Shown here one piece after another: positions 1-11,563 of a stretch of 64,000 bases of DNA. The DNA is from Physcomitrium patens (lineage: Eukaryota > Streptophyta > Bryopsida > Funariales > Funariaceae). Under the pieces are notes generated by a model. That model worked only from the letters and a program-made list of their open reading frames with translations. It made no database searches and had not been told where the DNA came from. Numbering within the stretch: position 1 is the first letter of the stretch; the number at the start of each line of letters is the position of its first letter. The stretch spans positions 12,914,330-12,978,329 of the forward strand of contig NC_037265.1 of the NCBI RefSeq assembly GCF_000002425.4, in the 5' to 3' direction. The position numbers were made by a program, and so were the translations under genes.

Positions 1-297
1 TATAAGTCAAGGCATGTATCCTACAAAGTCAACACATATTGGAAGTCGTATAGAACGTTGCCACGTAGCCCCTAGTTAAATAGTATATATAGAGAGAAGA
101 GTGAAGCCTTCTTCACTCTTGTCAACTCTTTTCTTGCTTTCAGTCTAGTTTCAAGGGTCTTTAGTTTTCTTGGCTTTTGACAATAGCCATTCCAGTTTCT
201 TTCTTAATATACATATCAAGTTATTTCTATTTTGTCATCTTTCTATGAAAGAAGTCTCACTTGTTTATTTGTCTTTATCATATTCTTGTCTTTGACA
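1..297 (+). repeat. 5' LTR of copy A (3' part only)
   Basis: Matches the 3' half of the 5743-6294 LTR, including the TATA-like run near 83-92, the repeated CTTCACTC motif downstream and the terminal TTGACA. The start of the LTR is outside the window. Confidence 0.85.
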
Positions 298-344
298 ACT
301 ACTCAATATTGTCTAAAGAAGCAACACAATTACAAATAGAGGAA

Positions 345-3300
345 CATAATTACCAAAGAAGATAATATGTTAGAAAACTAGTTTTTCTAACTATAATAGG
401 AACTATGCGACTGGAATCATGTACAACATCTAATAAAGGTCATATTCTCTCCTTAGATTCCTTATCTTGTTTTAAAATTGATATGTATTTAAGACCTAAA
501 TGATAAAGTCTTTGCCTTATAAGATTCAAGAGCCTCAACCTATTTTATAAACAAAGATTTTTTCAGAAATCAAAAAATACTTATAGTCAAGAAAACTAAA
601 CCCATACATATAGAAGTCATAGTTGGTTGTTTTTTGTCTTCTGGAAATGTTACCTATTAGATTGTTCTTTAGATGTAACAATTAAAGATCATAACAATGT
701 AGTAGTATTTAATATAATAAGATCTCATTCCAATCTAATTATTTTAGGATTATTGTAGCTAGAAAAATATAACTTTCAAATAAATTGGATTTCTTGTAGT
801 CTTAACTTTCCTAGTAGTATAATTAAAGTTGGAATTAGTGAAGTGGAAGTATATAAGTTTAGTATATTCAAACTTTTACTATTAGGTGGGAGATCTTTCA
901 TGCATGATAGAAAAGAAGGATCACCTTTTGCTATATATACTATATCCATTTCTAATGTTGAAAAAATATCAAGTGGTATTCTTAGCCAATATTAAGAATT
1001 CCAAGATATTTTTGAAAAGTAGAATGCAGATATTCTTCAAGAGTATTGACTTTATGATTGTTCAATTGATCTGTAAGAAAGAGTTCAACCACCATTTGGA
1101 CCAATCTATAGCTTATCATAAAATGAATTGGCTACATTAAAGGAATATATTGATGAGAATTTGGCAAAGAACTTCATATGCCATTCTAAATTTCTAGTCA
1201 AGGCTCCTATCTTATTTGTAAAGAAGAAAGATGGATCTTTGTAGATATATGTGAATTATTGAAAATTCAATAAGATCACCATCAAAAATAGGTATCATTT
1301 GCATTTGATTTCAAGACTTCTTAACCAATTCAATGAAGCAAAGATCTATACTAAAATAGATCTATGAAGAGCATACAATTTGGTTTGTATCAAAGAAAGA
1401 GATGAATAGAAGACTACTTTTAGAACTAGGTATGGATATTTTTAAATATAATGTCATGCCTTTTGGACTCAAAAATGCACTAGTCATTTTTTAACATCTT
1501 ATGAATGATTTTAGTGAATTTTTAGATGATTTTTTTGTTTACTATTTAGATGATATTTAAATCTATTTTAAGAATATAGAAGAATATAAACTTCATATTT
1601 GTTACGTATTACAGAAACTTAGAGATGTAGTATTATATGCCAAGTTAAAAAAATATATTTTTCACACTACTCAAATTAAATTTTTAGGATACATCATTTC
1701 CAACAAAGGTCTTATGATGGATCTTAAGAAGGTCTAAACTATCATAAATTCAAAGATTTCAAAAATAGTATGAGATGTGCAATATTTTTTAGGCTTTGCT
1801 AATTAATATCAAATCTTCATCAAGAATTTTTCTCAAGTTACAATTCTACGTATATGTTTGACTTGTAAAGACAAATTCGAGTGGAATAAAGAAGCAAAAA
1901 TATCATTTGATGCTTTAAAGAAAGAGTTTATTTTTACACCAATCTTGTATTGCATCCACTTTTCTAAGGCATTTTTTATAGAAACAAATGCATCAAACTT
2001 TATTATGCATACCACGTTATCATAAATAGGAATAGACAACAAGCTCTACCTAATAGCTTTTCATTCCAAGAAATTTTCAGTAGTTGAGATTAATTATGAA
2101 ATCCATGACAAAGAGCTCCTTGCAATTATAGATTCATTTTAAGAATAGTGTCATTATATAGAAGGCACTTCAAGTTTAGTCACCATATATATGGATCATA
2201 TGAACCTCGAGTACTTCATGTTAGCACATGTTTTGAATTGTTATCAAGCTTGTTCAAGCATGTTTTTATCTAGATTCAATTTCAAGTTAACTTATCAACT
2301 CAAAAAAATAACAAGAATTATTAGATGCCTTTCTTAGATATTTTTATCTTCTACCAAAAGATAAAAATGCATCTTTTGATCAAGAAAGAATGATTTTTTT
2401 GAAGGCCAAGTATTCTCATCTTTGAGCAATAAAATCAACATTGATTGTTGATTCAACCTTTGTCAAGTAAATTCAATCAAGTATATCCTTTGATCTTCTT
2501 ATTCATAATATCAAGAATACTTCTTCTAAGTCCTATGACACTTCAAAGTTTGAGTTCAAGAAAAATCTACTATATTTTGAAGATCGCCTATATATTCTAA
2601 AAGACGAGTCACAATTATGTGTCCTTCAAGCTCATCATGATTTTTCAGCAGCCAGATATTTTAGATACAACAAGACTTTAGAACTAATATCAAGAGATTT
2701 TTAGTGGCCTTAAATGTCGAAGGCATTCAAAGACTTTGTATAATCATGTGATACTTATTGAAGACTCAAAACTCCTCGCCATCAACCTTATGGATTTTTT
2801 TAATTGTTACTAATTCCAAAACAACCATAGTCTTTTGTTTCTAAGGATTTTATCATGGATCTTCCAATCTCAGGTTCATATGACTATATTCATAATTGTA
2901 GATTGCTTCACTAAAATGGCACATTTTGTATCATGTACAAAATCTATTTCTAGTAAAGAAATAACTAAGATTTTTATCTAAAATATCTATTGCTATCATG
3001 GATTGCTAAAAGATATTATATCGGATAGGAGGACTCAACTTGTATGAAGATTTTGGAGAACCCTATTCAAGATTTGAAAGGTGGAAATAAAGTTTTTTTT
3101 AACTTTTCATCTTCAAATTAATGGGCAAACGGAACAAGTGAATCAAATTTTTGAATAATATTTGAATTATACCATCAACTATCATCAAGATGATTAGACA
3201 ACTCTTTTGCCAATAGCAAATTTTACATACAATAATTTCATAAATTCTTTTATTCAAAAAATATCTTTCTTTGTCAATTATGATTATCATCCATGACTTG

Positions 3301-3876
3301 ATATTTTTGACTTTTTAAAAGTTGATAATTCTATAGCAGAAGATTTAACAAATCACTTGTGAGAGCTACATGCAACAATCAAAATACAATTAAAAAAAAA
3401 CTCAAGGATGGCAAAAGACCAACATAGATGCATATCGCAAGGAGCAACTAGAATTCAACATAAGTGACAAGGTATGGTTACTTTGTTGCAATATCAAGAC
3501 TATTTATCTTTGTGATAAATTGAACTATCGTAGGTTGGAAAATTTTTCTATTTGTGAACAAATCAATACTGTTGCTTATCAATTACATCCATTGGAGACT
3601 ATGAAGATTTCACATATCCCTTCTTAGGCCTTATAAGATAGTGGATATTTTGGAAAGAAGATAAATGCCACCTCTTCTTATAGAAGTGGATAATAATCAA
3701 GAATTTGAAGTAGAAGATGTCTTAGATTCAAGGGGCACCAATATAGGTTGAAATATCTTATTCATTGGCATAGATATGATATTAGTAAATGCACATGGGA
3801 GCCATCAAAGAATCTTGTAAATACAACAAAGAGAGTTGAAGCTTTTCATTAATAAAATCCATCTAAACTAAGATGA
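345..3876 (+). pseudogene. pol pseudogene of copy A (PR-RT-RH-IN-chromodomain)
   Basis: Collinear with pol of copy B. Recognisable pieces are an [13 protein letters not shown] block near 1215-1243, the catalytic YLDD at 1543-1554, RNase H-like sequence about 1970-2330, integrase with an SDR motif near 3018-3026, and a chromodomain remnant before the stop at 3874-3876. Dozens of in-frame stops and a few small indels make it non-coding. Many stops sit where copy B has Trp, Gln or Arg codons, matching C-to-T decay on either strand. No product is expected. Confidence 0.85.
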
Positions 3877-3978
3877 AGAATAGCAAATCTTTATTATAAA
3901 AGAAACAAGATAAAAGGAAGATAACATTCTACCTTTCATCTTTTTTTATAGCTTATGTATATTTGTAATACTAATGAG

Positions 3979-4401
3979 ATGGAGAATCAACAACCAACAG
4001 ATTCAACTCAAGAGCTTTCATTTGCAGACTTATGAAATGAGACATTGTGATTGTTACAACCTTCAAGTCAAAAAAATCAAGATGAAGATCCTAAAAAATA
4101 ACATGTACTTCCTCGAATAGGTGGTGAGATACAACAAGTTTGATATCACGACCTTGGAAGAGACTCCCGCGATTTGGTGATTTTATTAGAGATAAGAACA
4201 ATTCTTGATGATATTCAGACTGTTTTATTTGAAAGAATTTACAAAGGCTTCAACAACGACCAAATAATAGGGTAGTCTTCTCGCTCTAATCTAGGACACT
4301 ATCGATTGCTAAGAGAGCCTATCAACTATCTTCAAAGAGAGCAAAGATCAGAGTATGTGATAAATAAAATTTATCACATCTTGGACTTTCTCAATATATG
4401 A
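3979..4401 (+). pseudogene. Remnant of the extra 140-codon ORF, copy A
   Basis: Same position (between pol and the polypurine tract) and exactly the same 423-nt length from ATG to stop as the ORF at 11100-11522, with no indel between the two copies. It has several internal stops at positions that are Pro, Arg and Trp codons in copy B. About two thirds of residues agree. The retained ATG, stop and length show that the ORF is an ancestral part of this family and not a chance frame in one copy. Function unknown. Confidence 0.75.
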
Positions 4402-4428
4402 AGACTGCTACTTATAGAATTCATCCTT

Positions 4429-4442
4429 AGAAGGGGAGGTAA
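4429..4442 (+). promoter_or_regulatory. Polypurine tract, copy A
   Basis: Purine run AGAAGGGGAGGTAA directly before the 3' LTR, equivalent to 11550-11563 in copy B. Known role in the family: primer for plus-strand DNA synthesis. Confidence 0.75.
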
Positions 4443-4987
4443 TATCACAAGCACATATATTTATTCCAATAGTTACTTATATAATTAGGTAGAAGTAAAT
4501 AAATATAGATTAATTTCATAAAGTCTTCTAGGAAAGCTTCCTAGAAACTTCATAAATGTGATTTTGGACTTTAAATATATTTATAGGATAGAAACTTGGT
4601 CAACAAGATAACCACGTATTGGTAGCTTGTGGAACAAGTTAGTTCTGTACAATAGCTTGTGGAACAAGCTAACTATGTGGCACATACATATATAACTTAC
4701 ATTGCAAGTTAAGACATGTGGCTAGCAAAGTCAGTATATTTTAGAGGTCCTATAAGATATTACCATATAGGTCCTAATTAAGAGTATATATAGAGGCAAG
4801 AGTGAAGCCTTCTTCATTCTTGTCAATGTTATTCTAGTCCTTAGTCTTGTTTCAAGACTTTCTAATCTTTATATTTTTGGCAATAGCCATTCTAATTAAC
4901 ATTATCTTTTGAGTGACTTTCTAGTTTTCTTCAGTGACACAAGAGTGTATCAAGGATTCTCTTTCTTTGAAATTCATGTCCTTGACA
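4443..4987 (+). repeat. 3' LTR of copy A
   Basis: 545 bp, starting TATCAC where the intact LTR has TGTCAC and ending TTGACA. Aligns along its whole length to the 552-bp LTRs of copy B, with many substitutions and its own 25-bp-scale variation around the AGCTTGTGGAACAAGCTA repeat near 4630-4670. Confidence 0.85.
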
Positions 4988-5737
4988 CAATGTTAATAAT
5001 CTATGAGTAGGCAATAAAAAAATTGAAATACAAGTATTTTCATGAGTTATATATCTAGTAGACTCTTGTGGCTATTCTATATCAAAGAGAGCTTAATAGA
5101 TATGATTGAAAGAGGTATTAGGTAAAAACATTGTAATATTAAATATTTAAGCACTACATTCTTCTTAAAAATAGTGTATATTATAAAGTGAGTTGGTAGT
5201 ATCCTTATTTGGTGGTTATAGCTAGATTATCATTGGAGATTAAAATTATGTAGAACAACAATGCGACAAATTTAATCTAAGCAATTCATAAACTTTAGGA
5301 CATGAAAAGAAAATATTTAGTAATTTGAAAAAACTTCTTTCAAATTAAGATTTTAAATTTTAGCTAAAACAACAAGAAATGCAACCTAGGTAGGGCAATA
5401 ACCTGATATTGTATAGTAACACAACCATTAGGTAAAAGAAAGAAGAAATTATTTTACTATAAAATACTCTTATAAAAAGATCTAATAAAAAAATAAAGAT
5501 GAATAATAAAAAGATAATAAAATCTTCAATCTTGATATTGCCATTTTATAGAAGAGACTTTTATTTAGTTTATAAGGGCATAAATAAGCCAAATCAAAAT
5601 AAATAAAATAAGTAATTTATATAGGCATATTTAGAAAAAAAGATAAAAAATAGGTTTTTACAAAAATTACCTCAAAATATGAAGAATTAATATCTAAAGA
5701 GGACTGGTTATGAACAAAGGTCAAAATCAAATATTAA
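4988..5737. other. AT-rich spacer left of element B
   Basis: About 750 bases between copy A and element B. No ORF, RNA or known repeat recognised. Element B was inserted into this DNA, so it continues at 12121. Confidence 0.6.
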
Positions 5738-5742
5738 GGTAC
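5738..5742. repeat. Target-site duplication of B, left (GGTAC)
   Basis: GGTAC immediately before the LTR TG, identical to 12116-12120. Five bases is the usual Ty3 duplication length. Confidence 0.9.
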
Positions 5743-5951
5743 TGTCACGGCCATAATCATGTAAGTTAATAATTACATATAGAAATAGGTAGAAGTAAGT
5801 AAAAGTAGATAAAAATAAGTTAATTCTATAATATTTAATATAGAAGCTTCCTAGAAACTTCCTAGACGCTGCTTTGACTTCATAGGTGTCTTTAATTGAC
5901 TTTTTGGATTAGAAACATGGTCAACAAGTTGGCCATGTGCCACATATGTTG

Positions 5952-5972
5952 TTAGCTTGAAGATCAAGCTAA
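5952..5972. other. LTR palindrome 1 (9-bp arms, 3-nt loop)
   Basis: Arms TTAGCTTGA and TCAAGCTAA around AGA, perfect in both LTRs of element B (second copy 11773-11793). Could fold in RNA or bind a dimeric factor; function not shown. Confidence 0.6.
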
Positions 5973-5998
5973 TTATGTGGCCCACACGTAGAAAAACT

Positions 5999-6017
5999 TG
6001 CCTTGTAAGTCAAGGCA
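5999..6017. other. LTR palindrome 2 (7-bp arms, 5-nt loop)
   Basis: Arms TGCCTTG and CAAGGCA around TAAGT, repeated at 11820-11838. In the related LTR of element D this palindrome is where copia element I inserted. Confidence 0.6.
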
Positions 6018-6086
6018 TGTGTCCTACAAAGTCAACACATATTGGAGGTCCTATAGAACGTCGCCACGTAGCTCCTAGTTAGATAG

Positions 6087-6094
6087 TATATATA
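6087..6094 (+). promoter_or_regulatory. TATA box of element B LTR
   Basis: TATATATA followed by GAGACAAGAGTGAAG, a typical plant LTR core promoter. Equivalent TATA runs occur in copy A near 83-92 and in the 3' LTR near 11907-11915. Transcription would start some 30 bases downstream. Confidence 0.65.
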
Positions 6095-6314
6095 GAGACA
6101 AGAGTGAAGGCTTCTTCACTCTTGTCAACTCCTTTCTTACTTCTAGTCCAGGTTCAAGAGTCTCTAGTTTCTTGTCTTGTGGCAATAGCCATTCGAGTTT
6201 CCTTTTAATATACCTACTTGTTTATATTTTGACTTATTATATCGAGATAGCCTTTTTGTGTATATTTTCCATCATCGAGTCTTTGTCCTTGACAGATTGA
6301 CAAGAGTACACTTA

Positions 6315-6326
6315 CAATATCAGAGC
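6315..6326 (+). promoter_or_regulatory. Primer binding site-like sequence of B
   Basis: AATATCAGAGC resembles the plant initiator-Met tRNA site TGGTATCAGAGC. It lies about 20 bases inside the LTR edge, farther than usual. Element D keeps the same sequence at the same distance (58439-58452, minus strand), so the spacing is a family trait. Confidence 0.55.
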
Positions 6327-6506
6327 TTTGTTTTTTCTTGAGTAAGAGTGGATTACCCCTTTCTCTTGATAAGACATAAGCGTATTAGAAGTTTGCGGAT
6401 TACCCACTTCTAAACTGATATTGTTCTTAGTATCTTCTTTGTTATCAAGTCTTTCTTTTCTTTTGTCTTGAGCAATATCAAACAAATTTTTCTTCTTAGT
6501 GTCATT

Positions 6507-7436
6507 ATGGCAGAGCTTGTTGAAATGAAGAGTGCAATGGCACAAATGCAAGAGCAAATGAGGGAGTTAATGCTTGCAATGCATCAACTCAATTCACCAA
6601 TACAGGAAAGAACAAGAATAGCAGAAAGTGGAGATATAGAGATGATCGGAGCTGCTTCAACATCTACAACAAATCACGTTCCTTCTCCAATTGTACAACA
6701 CCCTATAAGCACTAGAGAACCAAGAATTGCCTTACTTGAGAAATTTGATGGTACGAGATCAAAGTTTCGAGGGTTCATCAATCAAGTATAATTGGCAATT
6801 GAACTTCAATCGCAAAGCTATCCAACTCCAAGATCACAAGTCAGGTTTATTGGCACTCTACTTTCTGATTCCGCATTATCGTGGTTTTCATCTTTTCTTG
6901 AACAACGAAATTCAATATTGGATAATTTAGAAGCTTTTTTGGCAGAGTTTTGATCTATGTATGGCGAACACGATGCAACTCATGTTGCAACAAATAAAAT
7001 CCAAATTCTACGACAAGGAAATCGCTCAGTAAAAGTGTATGCTTCACAATTTTGACAACTTGCAATTGACATCAAGTGGGATGATGTTGCACTCATCAGT
7101 CAATTTCTTTATGGATTGCAATATAAAGTAAAGAAATTGATGCTCAACTTACCTGATCCTCAAACTTTGAGTCAAGCAATCGATTTTGCGGTAAAATGTG
7201 ATAATCGACTTTTCAAATTTCGATCCGAGAATCATTCACGGGAACCTCAACGTTATTACTCAATGGCAACATCAACATCTTTGCCAAACGTACATTCAGA
7301 AGTAGAAGACATGCAAATTGACGCGGTACGTCTTAAACCCCTAACTGAGCAAGAAAAGATTTGTCGTCGTCAAGAAGGATTATGTTTATATTGCGGAGAA
7401 CCTAAGCACACTGCTCAACATTGTCCAAAAAAATGA
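6507..7436 (+). pseudogene. gag pseudogene of element B
   Basis: Encodes the capsid/nucleocapsid polyprotein that packages element RNA. The start is ATG at 6507 (MAELVEMK), supported by the same start in element D. An N-terminal coiled-coil-like segment (residues about 3-30) precedes a Retrotrans_gag region and a CCHC zinc knuckle of form CX2CX4HX4C at 7383-7424. Stops in the same frame at 6789, near 6951 and near 7053 break it; each needs only one C-to-T change from a Gln or Arg codon. The terminal TGA at 7434 may also be a decayed CGA, since the frame then stays open to 7511 and overlaps pol, which is one base back. This suggests a minus-one gag-pol frameshift, not proven. Confidence 0.85.
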
Positions 7437-7459
7437 CGCAACTATAAAATGAGGGGTAG

Positions 7460-10400
7460 GACGGTCAAAGAAGACAACATGTCGGAAAACGGATTCGTCC
7501 AGCTACAATAGGGACCGTGCAGCTGGAACCTTGTACAATTCCTAATGAAGGTCCTATCCTCTCCTCAGAACCCTCTCCTTGTTTTATAATAGACTTATAT
7601 TTAGGACCTAAGAATTACAAAGCCTCTGCTTTATTAGATTCGGGAGCCTCAGCATGTTTTTTAGATGAACAATTTGTTAAAAGTCGTAAAATACCCTTTG
7701 TACAGAAACCTAAACCAGTACATGTAGAAGTCATAGATGGTCGTCCTTTGTCTTCTGGAGATGTCACTCATGAAACTCATCCTATAAAAGTAACAATAGA
7801 CGGTCATGATAGCTACATAGCTTTTAACATAATTAAATCCCCGTCCAATCCAATTATTTGAGGTTTATCCTGGCTAGAAAAATATAACCCTCGAATAGAT
7901 TGGAATTCACGTAAACTTGACTTTTTCCAGAGCGTTATTAATAGTTCTACCAACCAAGTAAAAAATTATAAGTCTAGTATAGTAAAACCCGTACTGATAG
8001 GTGCAAAAGCATTTATACACGCAGCAAAAGAAGGATCAACTTTTGCTATTTATGCTGCACCTATTTTTGAAAACGTAAAGACTTCAATTGGCATTCCAAG
8101 TCAATATCAAGAGTATCAAGACGTTTTTGAGAAAAAGAATGCAGATATTCTTCCTGAGCATTGCCCATATGATTGTTCAATCGACCTCAAGGAAGGAACT
8201 CAGCCACCATTTGGACCAATTTACAGTTTATCGCAAGATGAGATGGCTGAACTCAAGACATATATTGACAAGAATTTAGCGAAGAATTTCATACGCCATT
8301 CAAAATCTCCAGCAGGAGCTCCAATTCTATTCGTAAAGAAAAAAGATGGATCTTTACGAATGTGTGTTGATTATCGAGGACTCAACAAGATCACAATCAA
8401 GAACAAGTATCCATTACCTTTGATATCAGGACTACTTGACCAGTTGAATCAAGCTAAGATCTGTACAAAAATAGATCTAAGAGGAGCATATAATCTAGTA
8501 CGGATCAAAGAAGGAGATGAATGGAAGACTGCATTTCGAACCAGGTATGGACATTTCGAATATAATGACATGCCCTTTGGACTCACGAATGCACCAGCTA
8601 CTTTTCAACATCTCATGAATGATGTATTTCGTGAATTCTTAGACAATTTTGTCGTCTGCTATCTAGACGATATCCTGATCTATTCTAAGAACATCGAAGA
8701 ACATGAAATACATGTTCGTCAAGTATTACAAAAACTTAGAGATGCAGGATTGTACGCTAAGATGGAAAAGTGTGTATTTCACACTACTCAAGTTGACTTT
8801 TTAGGATACATCATTTCAAATGATGGTCTCATGATGGATTCTAAGAAAGTCCAAACAATCATGGATTGGAAGATTCCAAGGACATTAAGAGATGTCCAAT
8901 GTTTCTTGGGATTTACCAATTACTATCGGATCTTCATCAAAGATTTCTCACGAGTTGCAGCTCCACTTACATCCTTGACTAGTAAAGATAAATTCCAATG
9001 GAATCAAGAAGCGGAAGCAGCATTTGAAGCCTTGAAGACATCGTTTGTCTCTGCACCAATCTTATATCGTGTTGATTTTTCCAAGGCATTTTTTATGGAA
9101 ACAGATGCATCAAATTTTGCCTTGGGTGCAGTTTTATCACAAATGAGAACAGATGACAAACTTCATCCGATAGCTTTTCATTCAAGAAAATTCTCAGCAG
9201 CCGAGATCAATTATGAGATCCACGATAAAGAACTTCTTGCGATCGTGGATTCCTTTCAAGAATGGCGTCATTATCTAGAAGGCGCTTCTAGTCCAGTCAC
9301 TGTGTATACAGATCACAAGAACCTCGAGTATTTCATGTCAGCACGCGTGTTGAATCGTCGTCAAGCTCGTTGGAGTATGTCTTTGTCAAGATTCGAGTTC
9401 ATTATCACTTATCGGCCAGGAAAACAACAAGGTTTGTCTGATGCCCTATCTAGACGTTCTTATTTTGCACCAAAAGAAGGAGATGCAGCTTTTGAGCAAC
9501 AAAGAACGGTCCTCTTGAAACCGGAGCAATTTCATCTCCGAGCAGTGAAATCAACATTGACTGTTGATTCAACTTTTCTCAAGCAAATCCAATCCAGTAT
9601 GTCCTCAGACCCTCTTGTTCATGATATCGAGAATAATTCTTCCAAGTCTCATGATCCTTCTAAGTTCGAGTTCAAGAATAATCTATTATATTTTGAAGGA
9701 CGCCTATATGTTCCAGAAGGAGAAGCACGTTTACGTGTTCTTCAAGCACGTCATGACTTTCCAGCAGCAGGGCACTTTGGATATAATAAGACTTTGGAAC
9801 TCATATCAAGAGATTTTTGGTGGCCATAAATGTGGAAGTCAGTCAAAGACTTTGTACAATCATGTGATATTTGTTCAAGATCAAAAATTCCTCGTCATCG
9901 ACCTTACGAACTTCTTCAGCCATTACCTATACCAGAACAACCATGGTCTTCTGTTTCTATGGATTTCATCACAGATCTTCCAAGCTCAAGATCTTATGAT
10001 TCTATATTTGTGATAGTAGATCGTTTCACCAAGATGGCTGATTTTGTGCTATGTACAAAATCTATCACAGGTGAAGAAATAGCTAAGCTTTTCATTGATA
10101 ATATCTATCGCTATCATGGATTACCTAAAGATATCATATCAGATAGGGGAACTCAATTTGTGTCAAGATTTTGGAGGACCCTTTTCAAGATTTTAAAAGT
10201 GGACATAAAGCTATCTTCGGCTTTCCATCCTCAAACTGATGGACAAACAGAGCGCGTAAACCAAGTCTTGGAGCAATATTTAAGGTATACTATCAACTAC
10301 CAACAAGATGATTGGACAACCCTTCTGCCATTGGCAGAGTTTGCTTATAATAATACGGTACATTCTTCCACGCAACAAACACCTTTCTTTGCCAATTATG

Positions 10401-11005
10401 GCTATCATCCACGACTTGATACTTTTGATTTTTCAAAAGTTGATAATCTTGCAGTAGAAGATATGGCAAATCGGTTGTCAAAGTTACATGCAATTATGAA
10501 GACGCAATTGAAGGAAGCTCAAGAACGACAAAAGATAAACGCAGATCTATATCGTAAGGAGCAACCACAAATCAATGTGGGTGATAAGATATAGCTACTT
10601 CGTCGCAATATCAAGACTACTCGACATTGTGACAAGTTGGACTATCGTAGGCTTCGCCCCTTTTCTGTTTCTGAACAGATCAACCTAGTTGCATATCGGT
10701 TACATCTACCGGAGTCAATGAAGATCCATCCTATATTCCACGTGTCTCTTCTTGAACCATATAAGACAGTGGATATATAAGGAAGAAGACAAATGCCACC
10801 GCCTCCTATAGAAGTAGATAATAATGAAGAATTTAATGTGGAAGAGATATTAGACTCAAGGCGGCGCCGAAATAAGCTGGAATATCTTGTTTATTGGCGC
10901 GGATATGATATTAGTGAACGCACATGGGAGCCATCCAGGAATCTAGCAAATGCATCAGCTAAAGTCAAAGTTTTTCATCAACGACATCCATCAAAACCAA
11001 GATGA
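7460..11005 (+). pseudogene. pol pseudogene of element B (chromovirus)
   Basis: One continuous frame, minus one relative to gag. Aspartic protease LLDSGAS with its Asp at 7637; reverse transcriptase with FVKKKDGSL near 8330 and catalytic YLDD at 8660-8671; RNase H from the TDAS motif at 9101; integrase HHCC near 9750-9875, then catalytic Asp at 9962, Asp at 10142 (SDRG) and Glu at 10250; C-terminal chromodomain about 10835-10975 with the aromatic YLVYWRGY and TWEP motifs. Domain order PR-RT-RH-IN-CHD is standard for chromoviruses; the chromodomain directs integration to marked chromatin. Four stops interrupt it (7859, 9827, 10592, about 10778), each one C-to-T step from a sense codon. All catalytic residues I checked are intact. 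Confidence 0.92.
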
Positions 11006-11099
11006 AAATCTCTCTTATAAAAGAGACAAGATTGAGGCAAGATAACATTCAATTTCCTATCCTTGTTTGTAACTTCTTTGCATTTGTGACGCTAATTAG

Positions 11100-11522
11100 A
11101 TGGAGAGCCAACAACCAACGGATTCAACTCAAGAACCTTCGTTTGCTGACCTGCCCGACGAGACATTACGATTGTCACAACCTTCAAGACGACGCAATCG
11201 AGATGAAGATCTTCAAGAACGACATCTTCTTCCTCGAACAGATGGTGAGATACAACGCGTTTGGTATCACGATTTGGGAAGGGACTCTCGATGTTTGGTG
11301 ATTTTGCTAGAGGTAGGAACAACTCCTGATGGTGTTCCAAATATTCTATTCGAAGGAAGTTACAAAGGCCTCAACAATGATCAAATAACTGGATGGTCTT
11401 CCCGCCCTGGTATGGGACACTACCGATGGTTGAGAGGCCCTATCAATCATCTTCGAAGAGAACAGAGATCAGAGTATGTGGCGAATACAATTCGTCGCAT
11501 CATAGATTTCCTCAACATATGA
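11100..11522 (+). CDS. Extra 140-aa ORF of unknown function in element B
   Basis: ATG to TGA with no interruption, 94 bases after the pol stop and ending about 40 bases before the 3' LTR, on the pol strand. The N-terminal 45 residues are polar and Ser/Arg/Asp-rich. The C-terminal part is more ordered, with WYHDLGRDSR, LVILLEVG, GWSSRPGMGHYRWLRGP and a basic helix-like end (EYVANTIRRIIDFL). I see no signal peptide, membrane segment or fusion peptide, so it does not look like an envelope protein although it sits in the env position. I do not recognise the family. Copy A keeps the same length and ends. It is the only ORF of element B with no stop, though at 423 nt that alone could be chance. Confidence 0.7.
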   Translation: MESQQPTDSTQEPSFADLPDETLRLSQPSRRRNRDEDLQERHLLPRTDGEIQRVWYHDLGRDSRCLVILLEVGTTPDGVPNILFEGSYKGLNNDQITGWSSRPGMGHYRWLRGPINHLRREQRSEYVANTIRRIIDFLNI

Positions 11523-11549
11523 TGACCGCTCCTCGTGGAACTCGTCTCT

Positions 11550-11563
11550 AGAAGGGGGGGTAA
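11550..11563 (+). promoter_or_regulatory. Polypurine tract of element B
   Basis: AGAAGGGGGGGTAA abuts the TG of the 3' LTR. Known role: plus-strand primer. Confidence 0.85.

Larger units (their letters stand above)
1..4987 (+). mobile_element. Decayed Tcn1-like Ty3 chromovirus, copy A
   Basis: An old copy of the same family as the complete element at 5743-12115. The window opens inside its 5' LTR. Pol, the extra 3' ORF, a polypurine tract and the 3' LTR follow in order. The primer site and almost all of gag are missing: sequence passes from the LTR end straight to the end of the gag zinc knuckle, so about 1.1 kb was deleted. Reading frames are full of stops. The 5' target duplication lies outside the window and cannot be checked. 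Confidence 0.9.
5743..6294 (+). repeat. 5' LTR of element B
   Basis: Begins TGTCACGGCC and ends CCTTGACA, with terminal TG/CA. It carries two short perfect palindromes (5952-5972 and 5999-6017), a TATA box at 6087-6094 and a second inverted motif GAAG/CTTC just downstream of the box. The same features recur in the other LTR copies of the family. Confidence 0.95.

Noticed and set aside
6312..6557. 81-codon minus-strand ORF overlapping gag of element B
   Set aside because: Antisense shadow of gag and leader; not conserved as a frame in element D.
10293..10493. 66-codon minus-strand ORF in integrase
   Set aside because: Antisense shadow of the integrase core, which is well supported.
11100..11522. 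Possibility that the extra ORF is an envelope gene
   Set aside because: No signal peptide, no transmembrane segment and no fusion-like segment visible, despite the env-like position.
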